NCBI GenBank assembly: GCA_965249175.1
Contig: OZ252227.1
Location: 6,576,285-6,640,284 of the forward strand
DNA from: CAZYFH01 sp965249175
Lineage (GTDB): Bacteria; Acidobacteriota; Vicinamibacteria; Vicinamibacterales; UBA8438
Direction of reading: 5' to 3'
Length of the DNA stretch: 64,000 bases
How positions within the stretch are numbered: the stretch's first letter is position 1; each line of letters begins with the position of its first letter. Below the pieces are notes generated by a model. That model saw nothing but the letters and a program-made list of their open reading frames with translations, did not search any database and was not told the DNA's origin. Below are positions 1 to 8,963 of the stretch, one piece after another. Made by a program: the position numbers and the translations under genes.

Positions 1-1
1 G

Positions 2-1456
2 AGCGTCTTGACCGAGGGGCCGGGGCCGGCGCTGCTGCCGCCGCGACACACCAGCTCCACCTACACCGCGCCGCGTATGGACATCGACTACGTCCGGCTC
101 GAAGGCCCCTTCGACCCGACCGGGCCGGGCGACACGCCGAGCCGCCGGCGGGTCTTCGCCTGTCGGCCCGCCACGGCGAACGACGAGGAGCCGTGCGCGC
201 GGACGATCCTGGCAACGATGGCGCGGCGGGCGTATCGGCGCCCGGTCACCGACGCCGATGTCGAGACGTTGCTCGGCTTCTATCGGTCCGCCCGCAGCGA
301 GGGCACATTCGAACAGGGCATCCAGGAGGGACTGGCGCGTCTGCTGGTTTCGCCGGAGTTCCTGTTCCGCATCGGGCGCGACCCGGTCGACGTGCGCGCC
401 GATGCGACGTATGCCATCAGCGACGTCGAGCTGGCCTCCCGGCTGTCGTTCTTCCTGTGGAGCAGCATCCCGGATGACGAACTCCTCGACCTGGCGGTGC
501 GCGGCGAGCTGGGCGACCCGGCCGTGCTCGACGCCCAGGTGCAGCGGATGCTGGCCGACCCGCGCGCGACGGCACTCGTGACCAACTTCGGCGGGCAGTG
601 GCTCCACATCCGCAACCTGCAGGCGGTGGACCCCGATGCGAGTGCCTTTCCCGATTTCGACGATAACCTACGCACGGCGTTTCGGCGTGAGACCGAGCTG
701 TTTCTCGAAAGCCAGCTACGCGAGGACCGTCCGCTCGCAGAGCTGTTGACGGCGGATTACACGTTCGTCAACGAACGGCTGGGGCGTTTCTACGGCATCC
801 CGAACGTGTACGGCGCGCATTTCCGCCGCGTGCCGATGCGCGACGGCCACCGGGCGGGATTGCTGGGCCACGCCAGTATTCTGACCGTCACGTCGTATGC
901 GACCCGAACGTCCCCCGTGGTGCGCGGGAAGTACCTGCTGGACAACATCCTCGGCGCGCCGCCGCCGCCACCGCCTGCGAACGTGCCGCCGCTGGAGGAA
1001 TCGGACGCGGACGGCCAGCCGCTCGCCTCGATGCGCGACCGGATGGCCGCGCACCGCAAGAACCCCGCCTGTGCGTCCTGCCACATGCGAATGGACCCGC
1101 TGGGCTTCGCGCTCGAGAACTTCGATGCGATCGGGAGATGGCGAACGACGGATGGCGCGTCGGTGATTGACGCCTCGGGCACGCTACCCGACGGGACGAC
1201 GTTCGACGGTCCCGCCGAGTTCCGCCATGCGCTGCTACTGCGCCGCGACGAGTTCGTCCGCACGTTCACCGAAAAACTGCTGACGTATGCCCTCGGCCGG
1301 GCGGTCCAGTACTACGACATGCCCGCCGTGCGGACGATCATGCGCGACGCGGCCGTGGACGACTATCGCTGGTCGTCGGTCATTCTGGGAATCGTCAAGA
1401 GCTCGCCGTTTCGAATGAGGATGGCGCACACGGGTGCGACGACGGCGGCACAGTAG
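2..1456 (+). CDS. DUF1595/DUF1592/DUF1588/DUF1585 haem-binding-type protein, 5' truncated by window edge
   Basis: The frame is open through the window start, so the N-terminus (normally a cytochrome c-like domain and DUF1587) lies outside. Visible domain order fits the planctomycete/acidobacterial family: a DUF1595-like stretch (ARRAYRRPV ... SPEFLFRIG), DUF1592 (LASRLSFFLWSSIPDDELL ... GGQWLHIRNL), DUF1588 (YTFVNERLGRFYGIP ... RGKYLLDNILG followed by a proline run), a CASCH haem-binding motif at nt 1070-1084, then DUF1585 (FTEKLLTYALGRAVQYYD ... IVKSSPFRMR). These proteins are exported and paired with DUF1552 proteins, as here; their biochemical role is not established. It ends 59 nt before the DUF1552 gene. 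Confidence 0.88.
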   Translation, partial: SVLTEGPGPALLPPRHTSSTYTAPRMDIDYVRLEGPFDPTGPGDTPSRRRVFACRPATANDEEPCARTILATMARRAYRRPVTDADVETLLGFYRSARSEGTFEQGIQEGLARLLVSPEFLFRIGRDPVDVRADATYAISDVELASRLSFFLWSSIPDDELLDLAVRGELGDPAVLDAQVQRMLADPRATALVTNFGGQWLHIRNLQAVDPDASAFPDFDDNLRTAFRRETELFLESQLREDRPLAELLTADYTFVNERLGRFYGIPNVYGAHFRRVPMRDGHRAGLLGHASILTVTSYATRTSPVVRGKYLLDNILGAPPPPPPANVPPLEESDADGQPLASMRDRMAAHRKNPACASCHMRMDPLGFALENFDAIGRWRTTDGASVIDASGTLPDGTTFDGPAEFRHALLLRRDEFVRTFTEKLLTYALGRAVQYYDMPAVRTIMRDAAVDDYRWSSVILGIVKSSPFRMRMAHTGATTAAQ

Positions 1457-1459
1457 CCG

Positions 1460-1505
1460 CCAATCGAGTGTGTGCATGAGTGCCAATCGAGTGTGTGCAT
1501 GAGTG
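1460..1505. repeat. perfect 23-bp tandem duplication
   Basis: Two identical adjacent 23-nt units (1460-1482 and 1483-1505), each containing CAATCGAGTGTGTGCATGAG, occupy most of the gap between the DUF1592 and DUF1552 genes. The second copy ends about 10 nt before the DUF1552 start and its GTGAGGA tail supplies part of the ribosome-binding region. Confidence 0.9.
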
Positions 1506-1515
1506 AGGATCTGTC

Positions 1516-2874
1516 ATGGTGATCACGAAGAAGTGCCTGTCCCGCCGCACGGTGCTGCGGAGTATCGGCGCGACCATCGCACTGCCGTTGCTCGACGGCA
1601 TGGTGCCCGCGCTGACAGCCATGCGCGCGACGGCGGCCCGGCCGGTGAAGCGGCTCGGCGCCGTGTATGTGCCGAACGGGATGAGCATGGCCCGCTGGCG
1701 GCCGGCGACGGTGGGCAGCCTGGAGCTGACGCCGATTCTCGCGCCCCTCGCGCCGGTGCAGGACCAGGTGCTCGTCCTGAGCGGGATGGCAAACGAGGAA
1801 GCCAAACAGTGGCTCGACGAGGGCGACGGCGACCACTCGCGGTGCCAGGCGGCCTATCTCACGGGCGCGCACGCGAAGAAGGCGTCCGGAGCAAACACGA
1901 CCCTCGACGTCGGCGTCTCGATGGACCAGCTCGCCGCTCAGGAGCTCAGAGCCGACACGCAGCTGGCATCGCTCGAGCTGTCGCTGGAGGCGAACGAGCT
2001 GGTTGGTCAGTGTGAGGACGGCTACGGCTGCGCGTATAGCGCGACACTCGCGTGGCGCGACGCCAACACGCCGTTGCCAATGGAGACCAATCCGCGCGCG
2101 GTGTTCGAGCATCTCTTTGGCGCGGTCGGGAGCACCGGTCGCGAGGCGCGGCTCCGGGCGCTCGAAGCGGACAAGAGCATCCTTGATTCGGTGAACGCCG
2201 AGATCACCGACCTGCAGCGGCGCCTCGGGCGGGGCGACCGCTCAAAGCTGGCGGGCTATCTCGATTCCGTGCGCGATATCGAGCGGCGGATCCAGATCGC
2301 CGAAACACAGAGCGACCGCGGGCTACCCGAGGTCGCGATGCCGGCGGGTATCCCCGGAGACTTCGAGGAATACGCCAACTTGATGTTCGATCTGATGCTG
2401 GTCGCGTATCAATCCGACCTGACCCGCGTCGGGACGTTTCTGATGGGGCGCGAGAAGAGCGTGCGCACCTATCCGGAGATCGGGGTCGCCGAGCCACATC
2501 ACCCGGTGTCCCACCACCGGCAGCGCGAGGAGCAACTGGAGAAGCAGGCCAAGATCAACACGTTCCACATGCGAATCTTCGGGCGCTTCTTGGAGCGACT
2601 GCGGACGACCTCGGATGGCGACGGGTCGTTGCTGGATCACGCGGCGCTCATCTACGGCGCCGGCATGGGCAATAGCAACGCGCACGATCCGCTGGACCTT
2701 CCAATCGTCCTGGCGGGCGGCGGCGGCGGCACGATCAAGGGCGGGCGGCACGTGCGCTTGCCGGAGGGCACGCCGCTGGCGAACATGCATGTGACGGTCC
2801 TCGAGCGGATGGGGATCTCGGCCGAGTCGCTCGGCGACAGCACCGGCAACGTGCCGGTCCTCTCCGAGGTGTAG
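1516..2874 (+). CDS. DUF1552 domain protein with twin-arginine-like signal
   Basis: 452 residues. The N-terminus has an SRRTVLRSIGATIALPLLDG segment, which is the usual Tat-like leader of this family and fits export of a folded protein. The conserved features of DUF1552 are visible: VYVPNGMSM near residue 55, a central helical region (RLRALEADKSILDSVNAEI), and a C-terminal metal-hydrolase-like segment (HDPLDLPIVLAGGGGG, then RHVRLPEGTPLANMHV). AGGA at 1506-1509 supports the ATG at 1516. It follows a DUF1592 protein, the standard partner, which suggests a two-gene unit. Function unknown; a link to an exported electron-transfer or hydrolytic process is inferred from context only. Confidence 0.88.
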   Translation: MVITKKCLSRRTVLRSIGATIALPLLDGMVPALTAMRATAARPVKRLGAVYVPNGMSMARWRPATVGSLELTPILAPLAPVQDQVLVLSGMANEEAKQWLDEGDGDHSRCQAAYLTGAHAKKASGANTTLDVGVSMDQLAAQELRADTQLASLELSLEANELVGQCEDGYGCAYSATLAWRDANTPLPMETNPRAVFEHLFGAVGSTGREARLRALEADKSILDSVNAEITDLQRRLGRGDRSKLAGYLDSVRDIERRIQIAETQSDRGLPEVAMPAGIPGDFEEYANLMFDLMLVAYQSDLTRVGTFLMGREKSVRTYPEIGVAEPHHPVSHHRQREEQLEKQAKINTFHMRIFGRFLERLRTTSDGDGSLLDHAALIYGAGMGNSNAHDPLDLPIVLAGGGGGTIKGGRHVRLPEGTPLANMHVTVLERMGISAESLGDSTGNVPVLSEV

Positions 2875-2912
2875 GACGGAATATGCTCGCCCAGAATGAA
2901 GGACGACTAGAG

Positions 2913-4382
2913 ATGCATACCACCATGCCACGTGTGACGGTCACGGTCGCCTTGCTGGTCGCCGTCGCCTGTGCGACCCTGGCCGCCGCCGATTCTCCGT
3001 TGACGGACGCCGCCAAGCGTCGCGACGCGGCGGCGCTCCGAACGCTGCTGGCCGACGGCGCGCAGGTGAACGCGACGCCGCCGGATGGGGTCACGGCGCT
3101 GCACTGGGCGGTGCAGTGGGATCACGCGGAGATGGTCGACCTGCTCCTCGGCGCCGGCGCTCAGGTAAATGCGTCCGACCACTACGGCGTGACCCCGCTG
3201 GCGCTGGCCTGCACGAACGCGAGCGCCGCGATGGTCGACACCTTGCTGTCGGCCGGCGCGGACCCGAACGCGGTTCAGGCGACCGGCGAGACGGTGCTGA
3301 TGACGTGCTCCCGCGGAGGGGTGGTGGACGCGGTCACGCCGCTCCTGGCCCGCGCGGTCGACGTCAACGTCGGCGAATCGACCCATGGCCAGACCGCCGT
3401 GATGTGGGCGGCCTGGGAAGGACACACGGACGTCGTGCGCGCCCTGATCGAGCACGGCGCGGATGTCGATGCGCGGACGACGACCGGCTACACCGCGTTG
3501 CTCTTCGCGTCCCGGGAGGGTGACCGCGAGACGACGGAGGCGCTGTTGGAGGCCGGCGCGGACATCAACGCGGCCGCGTGGGATGGCACGACGGCGCTGC
3601 TCGTCGCGACCATTCGACGCCAGACCACGCACGCCGCGTTTCTCCTCGACCACGGCGCCGACCCCAACCTCGGGCCCGGCTTCACTCCCCTGCACTGGGC
3701 GGCGGGCAAGTGGGACACCGAGCTGAACGACTTGTCAAACGGTGTGGCCGAGGGGAACGAGTGGAGCGCGTTCGGCGGACTCCGTGAGTCCGACAGACTC
3801 AGCACCGTGTCGCTCCTGCTCGACCATGGCGCAGACCCAAACATTCGGACGGAGCGAACACCGGGGTTCGGCATCCGCGTGAAGGGCCACCTGGGCAACA
3901 TCACCGGGGCGACGGCGTTCCTGATCGCGGCGCGGGCCAACGATCTGGCCGTCATGCGCGCGCTCCTCGCCCACGGCGCCGATCCGCTGATTGCCACCAG
4001 CAACGGCACGACGCCGCTGATGATGGCCGCGGGCATCGGCCACGCCCCCGGGATCACCCGCTCGTCCGAGCGCGAGGCGCTGGACGCCATCCACCTCTGC
4101 CTGGAGCTCGGCGCCGACGTGACGGCGATCAACGAGAGCGGCGACACGGCGCTGCATGGCGCCGCGTGGCGCGAGCGCGCGGACTCGATCGTGCAGTTTT
4201 TGGTGGACCGCGGTGCCGATCTAAACGCGAAGAACTACCGGGACTGGACGCCGCTCGTCATCGCCGAGGGCATCCACACGGGTGGCAACTTCATCAAGTC
4301 GGACACGACGGCGGCGCTGCTGAGAACGTTGGGTGCGGCGGCGAGCCCGCCGGACATTCTGAGGGAACCGGAAGCACGATGA
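2913..4382 (+). CDS. Exported ankyrin-repeat protein
   Basis: About 489 residues. A signal peptide (TVTVALLVAVACATLAAAD) is followed by at least nine ankyrin repeats with the pattern DGxTALHWAVxxxHxxMVxLLLxxGAxVNA. I chose ATG 2913 rather than in-frame ATG 2883 because GAAGGA lies about 11 nt upstream and it puts a short basic segment before the hydrophobic core; 2925 is also possible. Ankyrin repeats mediate protein binding; no catalytic domain is present. An insertion around residues 275-300 (LNDLSNGVAEGNEW) interrupts one repeat. The stop overlaps the next start by four bases (ATGA), indicating translational coupling to the small cytochrome-like gene. Confidence 0.9.
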   Translation: MHTTMPRVTVTVALLVAVACATLAAADSPLTDAAKRRDAAALRTLLADGAQVNATPPDGVTALHWAVQWDHAEMVDLLLGAGAQVNASDHYGVTPLALACTNASAAMVDTLLSAGADPNAVQATGETVLMTCSRGGVVDAVTPLLARAVDVNVGESTHGQTAVMWAAWEGHTDVVRALIEHGADVDARTTTGYTALLFASREGDRETTEALLEAGADINAAAWDGTTALLVATIRRQTTHAAFLLDHGADPNLGPGFTPLHWAAGKWDTELNDLSNGVAEGNEWSAFGGLRESDRLSTVSLLLDHGADPNIRTERTPGFGIRVKGHLGNITGATAFLIAARANDLAVMRALLAHGADPLIATSNGTTPLMMAAGIGHAPGITRSSEREALDAIHLCLELGADVTAINESGDTALHGAAWRERADSIVQFLVDRGADLNAKNYRDWTPLVIAEGIHTGGNFIKSDTTAALLRTLGAAASPPDILREPEAR

Positions 4383-4765
4383 GAATCGCCTTCGCGGTGT
4401 TGGTGGCGTTGGGGGTCGGGCAGCCGGCGCTGGATTTCGAGTTCTTCGAGAACGAGGTGCAGCCGATCTTCCTCGCGAAGAAGGCCGGGTTCACGCGGTG
4501 TGTCGTCTGCCACACCGAGGGTCGCGTCGGATTCCTCCAGGAGCTCGACGCGGGCGCGACAGCCTGGACGGACGAACAGGCGCGCCAGAACTTCGAGTCC
4601 GTTTCCCGGCTCGTCACACCCGGCGATCCGCTGGGCAGTCGGCTGCTGATGCACCCGCTCGAACCCGACGCTGGCGGTGACGAGTTCCACAACGGCGGAC
4701 GGCAGTTTTCGTCGCAAGAGGACCCATGGTTTCAGACCCTCGCCGCATGGGTGCGCGGTGAATAG
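4379..4765 (+). CDS. Small exported cytochrome c-like protein (CVVCH)
   Basis: 128 residues, starting at the ATG that overlaps the ankyrin gene stop. A short hydrophobic leader (MRIAFAVLVALGVG) precedes the mature region; one haem c motif CVVCH is at residues 41-45 in the context EVQPIFLAKKAGFTRC, which is typical of the planctomycete-type cytochrome (PSCyt) group. Candidate distal Met ligands are MHP and others in the C-terminal half. Probably a periplasmic electron carrier or anchor for the neighbouring redox proteins; that role is inferred from context. Confidence 0.75.
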   Translation: MRIAFAVLVALGVGQPALDFEFFENEVQPIFLAKKAGFTRCVVCHTEGRVGFLQELDAGATAWTDEQARQNFESVSRLVTPGDPLGSRLLMHPLEPDAGGDEFHNGGRQFSSQEDPWFQTLAAWVRGE

Positions 4766-4782
4766 GGGATTGACGTAGGGCG

Positions 4783-4798
4783 CAGGCCCGCGGGCCTG
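4783..4798. other. 16-bp perfect palindrome upstream of YVTN gene
   Basis: CAGGCCCGCGGGCCTG is a perfect 16-bp palindrome 19 nt before the YVTN propeller start. There is no T-run, so a classical intrinsic terminator is not indicated. It could be a regulator site or a small mRNA hairpin. Confidence 0.4.
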
Positions 4799-4817
4799 GG
4801 AACAAGGAGCAAGAGCG

Positions 4818-5864
4818 ATGCGCGCGATTCACAGATTCGGACTGGTTCTGTCGGCGTTGGCGATTTTCCTGGTTGTTCCTCTAATCCTGATGCTCGCGAC
4901 ACCGGCGGCTGCACAAACCGTTCGCATCGTGCAGACCAACAGCGCCGGTGACAACGTGCACATCATCGACCCGGCCACGAACACCGTCGTCGGCGAGATC
5001 ACCGGCATCGAGCGGGCGCACGGCGCCGCGCCGTCACCCGACGGGCGATCGATCTACGTCGCCAACGAAGCGGACAACACCGTCGATGTCGTCGACGTCG
5101 CGATGCTGAAGGTCACGAAGAAGATCCCCCTCAGCGGACGACCCAACAACATCGCCGCCACGCCGGACGGCCGCAAGGTGTATGTCGCCATCGCGCAGTC
5201 TCCCGGAGCGCTCGAGGTCATCGACACCGCCACGAACGAGATCTCCGCCACCATCTCCGTGCATGGCGGCGTGCACAACACCTATGTCACGCCGGACGGG
5301 AAGTACGCCATCGCTGGCATGGTGGGCGCGCGCAACATCACGGTCGTCGACACGAAGACGGACATGCCGGTCTGGACCACCTACTGGGACCTCGGGATCC
5401 GTCCCATGGCGTTCGACCGGAACCCCGACGGCTCGACGAGACGGATCTACGCGCAACTCTCGAACTTCAACGGCTTTGGCGTGCTGGACTTCGACACGCG
5501 CAAAGAAGTCACCCGGATTGAATACCCCGGCGTCCCGCGCGATCAGCAGACACCGGGACACGGCGGCAACACCGCGCACGGCATCGGCGTGACCCCCGAC
5601 AACGAGTATCTCGTTGCGAACAGCAGCCTCGACAGCACGGTGTACGTCTACACGCTGCCGGACCTCGACCTGGTCGGCAGCGTCAAGGTGGGGCACTCTC
5701 CGAACTGGGTCACGATTACACCCGACAGCAAGTTCGCCTACATCTCGTTGTCCGGATCGAACAGCGTCGGGGTGATCGACATCGCCGCGGTGAAGATGGT
5801 GGCCGAGATCAAGACCGGCGGCCAGGTGCCAAAGCGCAACGCCACCCTGATCGTCGGGCAGTGA
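4818..5864 (+). CDS. YVTN-family beta-propeller protein
   Basis: 348 residues with a clear signal peptide (LVVPLILMLATPAAAQ, cleaved near residue 33). The mature part consists of repeated ~40-residue blades with the YVTN pattern, for example SIYVANEADNTVDVVDV, KVYVAIAQSPGALEVIDTA and FAYISLSGSNSVGVIDIA. Such seven-bladed propellers are usually exported and act as binding or surface proteins; no enzyme activity can be read from the sequence. AAGGAG lies 7-12 nt before the ATG. It sits between cytochrome genes in a co-directional run, so a role in the same exported redox assembly is plausible. Confidence 0.88.
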   Translation: MRAIHRFGLVLSALAIFLVVPLILMLATPAAAQTVRIVQTNSAGDNVHIIDPATNTVVGEITGIERAHGAAPSPDGRSIYVANEADNTVDVVDVAMLKVTKKIPLSGRPNNIAATPDGRKVYVAIAQSPGALEVIDTATNEISATISVHGGVHNTYVTPDGKYAIAGMVGARNITVVDTKTDMPVWTTYWDLGIRPMAFDRNPDGSTRRIYAQLSNFNGFGVLDFDTRKEVTRIEYPGVPRDQQTPGHGGNTAHGIGVTPDNEYLVANSSLDSTVYVYTLPDLDLVGSVKVGHSPNWVTITPDSKFAYISLSGSNSVGVIDIAAVKMVAEIKTGGQVPKRNATLIVGQ

Positions 5865-5877
5865 TGGCTGTCGGAGC

Positions 5878-6294
5878 ATGGACAGCCGCGGTGCCGCGCT
5901 CGTTGGTCTGATCCTCGCCGTCGTCGGCGCCCCCGCGACGCGGGCGCAACCCGCCGACGGCCTCTACACGAATGCCCAGGCCGACCGCGGTGAGGCGCTC
6001 TACGACGAGCAGTGCGTCGTCTGCCATGGGGCGTTGACCCAGATAACCCCAGACATGGCTGCGCTCCTGGCCGACCACACGTTCCGGGCGCGCTGGACCG
6101 GGCGCTCGCTCGGCGAGTTGTACGAGTTGATCCAGGTGGAGATGCCACAGGACGCCCCCGGGTCGCTTTCGGCGCAGCAAACGACCGACCTCCTGGCCTA
6201 CATCCTGCGCGGCAACAAGCGGCCCGCGGGCGATGTGCCACTGTCAGAGGACGCGGTCGCGTTGGCCGAGCTCCCGTTCGACCCCGCACAGTGA
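5878..6294 (+). CDS. Periplasmic monohaem cytochrome c
   Basis: 138 residues. Signal peptide about residues 1-23 (LVGLILAVVGAPATRAQ), then ADRGEALYDEQCVVCHG with the haem c motif CVVCH at residues 46-50. The C-terminal half ends with a helix typical of class I cytochromes (QQTTDLLAYILRGNKRPAGD), and MPQDAPGSLS offers a candidate Met ligand. The start is 13 nt after the YVTN gene stop. Likely an electron acceptor for the PQQ dehydrogenases encoded downstream, as is common for quinoprotein systems; specificity is not shown. Confidence 0.88.
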   Translation: MDSRGAALVGLILAVVGAPATRAQPADGLYTNAQADRGEALYDEQCVVCHGALTQITPDMAALLADHTFRARWTGRSLGELYELIQVEMPQDAPGSLSAQQTTDLLAYILRGNKRPAGDVPLSEDAVALAELPFDPAQ

Positions 6295-6343
6295 TGGGAA
6301 TCAGCACGCACGCTGCCACACGATCAGGCCTGGGCGACCTCAC

Positions 6344-7126
6344 ATGACCAGTCGATATCTCGCGTATGTAGTGACCGTGATCGGACTGATCGCACTCGGC
6401 GGCCGCGTCAGCGTCACCGTCACCGCGCAGCAGCACGCAGGTCAGTACGAGCCGGCCGACATCGAGTACGGCCTGGCCGTCTATCGCTCGCAGTGTGTCA
6501 CCTGCCACGGCGACGCTGGCGACGGTGTCGCGGGTGTCGACCTGCGCGGGGGACAGCTCCGTCGGGCCGGCACAGATCGCCAGCTTCGAGGCGTCATCCG
6601 GTTCGGGATCCCCGACACCGGCATGCCGCCATTCGACCTCGACCGCGCGGAGACCGCCGGAATCGTCGCCTATCTGCGAAACATGACCTTCGAGGCGGAC
6701 ACCGTGGCGCTCGGGGACGCGGAGCGCGGCCGGGCGCTGTTCGCGGGCAAAGGCGAGTGCGCAGGCTGCCATCGGGTGGACGGACGCGGTCCCCGTCTGG
6801 CGCCCGAGCTGACCGCCATCGGATCGCGCCGCCCGCCGAGCGGGTTGCAGCGGTCCCTCCTCGACCCCACGGGGTCGATGTGGCCGATCAACCGTCCCGT
6901 GGTCATCGTGACAGGGGACGGCGAGCGACTCACCGGCCGTCGGCTCAACGAGGACACCTACACGGTGCAGCTCATCGATGAACAGGAGCGCCTGTTGTCA
7001 TTCGACAAAGCCGATCTCCGCGAATACACCGTCCTCACCGAGTCGCCGATGCCGTCGTACGCGGAACGCCTCACGACTCAGGAGCTGGCGGACGTGCTGG
7101 CGTATCTCGTGTCCCTGAAGGGATGA
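6344..7126 (+). CDS. Dihaem cytochrome c / haem-binding domain protein
   Basis: 260 residues from ATG 6344. Hydrophobic leader (YVVTVIGLIALGGRVSVTVTA), then two haem motifs: CVTCH at 51-55 and CAGCH at 139-143. After the second motif comes the region typical of the Pirellula/Verrucomicrobium haem-binding family (LQRSLLDPTGSMWPINRPV, then VVIVTGDGERLTGRRLNEDT) and a final ELADVLAYLVSLKG helix. An upstream in-frame ATG at 6233 lies inside the previous cytochrome gene and lacks leader character, so it was not used. The stop overlaps the next start (ATGA at 7123-7126), implying coupled translation with the PQQ alcohol dehydrogenase and a partner role in its electron transfer. Confidence 0.88.
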   Translation: MTSRYLAYVVTVIGLIALGGRVSVTVTAQQHAGQYEPADIEYGLAVYRSQCVTCHGDAGDGVAGVDLRGGQLRRAGTDRQLRGVIRFGIPDTGMPPFDLDRAETAGIVAYLRNMTFEADTVALGDAERGRALFAGKGECAGCHRVDGRGPRLAPELTAIGSRRPPSGLQRSLLDPTGSMWPINRPVVIVTGDGERLTGRRLNEDTYTVQLIDEQERLLSFDKADLREYTVLTESPMPSYAERLTTQELADVLAYLVSLKG

Positions 7127-8835
7127 GACCGACGATGGCCATGACATCGGGAACGACCACGCGCCGACTGCTCTCCATCCTGATGTTGCTCGCGCTGGCG
7201 GCGCGGGGCGCGTCCGGGCAAGTATCCGACGAGCGGCTGCGCCAGGCGGGCGACGAACCACAGAACTGGCTGACGTACTCGGGGGGCTATGCGAGCCAGC
7301 GCTACAGCCCGCTGGATCAGGTGTCACCCGCCAATGTCGCCAACCTCCAACAGCAATGGGTCTACCAGAACCAGGTCTTCGGCCCCTGGCAGGCGACACC
7401 GCTCGTCGTGGACGGCATCATGTACGTCACCCAGCGGCCGAACGACGTCGTGGCGCTCGATGCGCGGACCGGCCGGGTCTTCTGGATCTACCGCTACCCC
7501 ACGCCGTCTGATCAGACGGCCTGCTGCGGGTCGAACAACCGCGGCGTCGCTGTCCTGGGCGACAGGGTGTTCATGGCCACGCTCGACGCGCACCTCGTCG
7601 CGATCGACGCCGTGACCGGCGGCGAGCTATGGAACGTCGAGGTGGCCGACAAGGAGGCCGCCTACGCGCTGACACTGGCGCCGCTGGCGGTCAAGGACAA
7701 GCTGATCGTCGGCACGAGCGGCGGGGACTACGGCATCCGCGGTTTCATCGCCGCGTACGATGCCGAGACCGGCGAGGAGGCGTGGCGGTTCTACACGATT
7801 CCTGGGCCGGGAGAGCCGGGTCACGAGACGTGGGAGCCGTGTCCGGCGTCGCCGACCACGTTCTGCGATCCCGAGGCCTGGATGCACGGCGGCGGCGCGG
7901 TTTGGGTCACCGGGTCATACGATCCGGTGCTCAACCTGACGTACTGGGGGATCGGCAACCCGGGTCCGGACTTCAACGCGAGCCAGCGTCCCGGCGACAA
8001 CCTGTACACGGACTCGGTCGTGGCGCTCGATGCCGACACCGGTGAGTTGCGGTGGCATTTCCAGTTCACGCCGGACGACCCCTACGACTACGACGCCGTG
8101 CAGATCCCGGTGCTGATCGATGTCGAACGAAACGGCATCCTGTTCAAGGTGATGGTCTGGGGCAACCGCAACGGCTTCTATTACATCCTCGATCGGGCCA
8201 CCGGTCGGTTTCTCTCCGGGCGCCCCTTCGTGTCCGTGAACTGGGCCGAGAGCCTCGACGATAGCGGCCGGCCGGTCGAAACGCCGCAAGATCCGGGCGA
8301 TCCCACGTTCCCGGGTGTCCAGGGGGGGACGAACTGGTACTCCCCGTCCTACAGCCCGCGCACCGAGCTCTTCTACGTCTCGGCGTGGGAAGACTACGGA
8401 TCGGTGTTCAACGAGGCCGAGCAGGAGTACGTACAGGGCCGGGCGTTCATCGGGGGCGCGCCGACGAGCCATGCGCCGGTGCCGGGCGCGCCGACGGTGC
8501 CCGGCCTCAGCCGCGGTCCCCTGAACACGTGGACCGACGCCGCAGGTCACGGCGCGGTCGTCGGCCTGGACGCCGTGACAGGTGAGCGCAAGTGGGTGTT
8601 CGAGACGACCGACGTCAGCTCGAGCGGCATCCTGACGACGGCGTCGGACCTGCTGTTCACCGGCTCGCGGGAGGGCTACTTCCAGGCGCTGGACGCCCGG
8701 ACCGGCGAACTGCTCTGGAAGACGAATCTGGGCGGGCAGATCGTCAACGGTCCCATTGCCTATGAGGTGGCGGGTAAGCAGTACGTCGCCACCATCTCCG
8801 GGCACTCGCTCGTGGCGTTCGCGCTCCGCGATTGA
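7123..8835 (+). CDS. PQQ-dependent (quinoprotein) dehydrogenase, alcohol dehydrogenase type
   Basis: 570 residues with signal peptide (LLSILMLLALAARGASG). Eight-bladed quinoprotein propeller features: WLTYSGGYASQRYSPLDQV near the mature N-terminus, repeated tryptophan-docking motifs (VVALDARTGRVFW, LVAIDAVTGGELW, VVALDADTGELRW, FQALDARTGELLW), the vicinal disulfide motif in TACCGSNNRGVA that lies over the PQQ ring, and DDPYDYDAVQIPVL with the expected catalytic Asp region. Oxidises an alcohol-type substrate in the periplasm, passing electrons to cytochrome c. No cytochrome domain is fused, consistent with the separate cytochromes just upstream; start overlaps the upstream stop. ATG 7135 is an alternative start. 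Substrate unknown. Confidence 0.92.
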   Translation: MRPTMAMTSGTTTRRLLSILMLLALAARGASGQVSDERLRQAGDEPQNWLTYSGGYASQRYSPLDQVSPANVANLQQQWVYQNQVFGPWQATPLVVDGIMYVTQRPNDVVALDARTGRVFWIYRYPTPSDQTACCGSNNRGVAVLGDRVFMATLDAHLVAIDAVTGGELWNVEVADKEAAYALTLAPLAVKDKLIVGTSGGDYGIRGFIAAYDAETGEEAWRFYTIPGPGEPGHETWEPCPASPTTFCDPEAWMHGGGAVWVTGSYDPVLNLTYWGIGNPGPDFNASQRPGDNLYTDSVVALDADTGELRWHFQFTPDDPYDYDAVQIPVLIDVERNGILFKVMVWGNRNGFYYILDRATGRFLSGRPFVSVNWAESLDDSGRPVETPQDPGDPTFPGVQGGTNWYSPSYSPRTELFYVSAWEDYGSVFNEAEQEYVQGRAFIGGAPTSHAPVPGAPTVPGLSRGPLNTWTDAAGHGAVVGLDAVTGERKWVFETTDVSSSGILTTASDLLFTGSREGYFQALDARTGELLWKTNLGGQIVNGPIAYEVAGKQYVATISGHSLVAFALRD

Positions 8836-8963
8836 CACGCGGAAATCACGCGACTCTGAAGAGACCAGACGATAGCGCCATGAGACGGAAACGCAGTCCG
8901 TGCGCGGCGAAGATCTGGATCGTGCTGGGCCTGGCACGCGCCGGGCGATCGGATTCCACGACC

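Noticed and set aside
4766..4817. Intrinsic terminator at the 16-bp palindrome
   Set aside because: No T-run follows and the neighbouring genes are closely spaced in the same direction.
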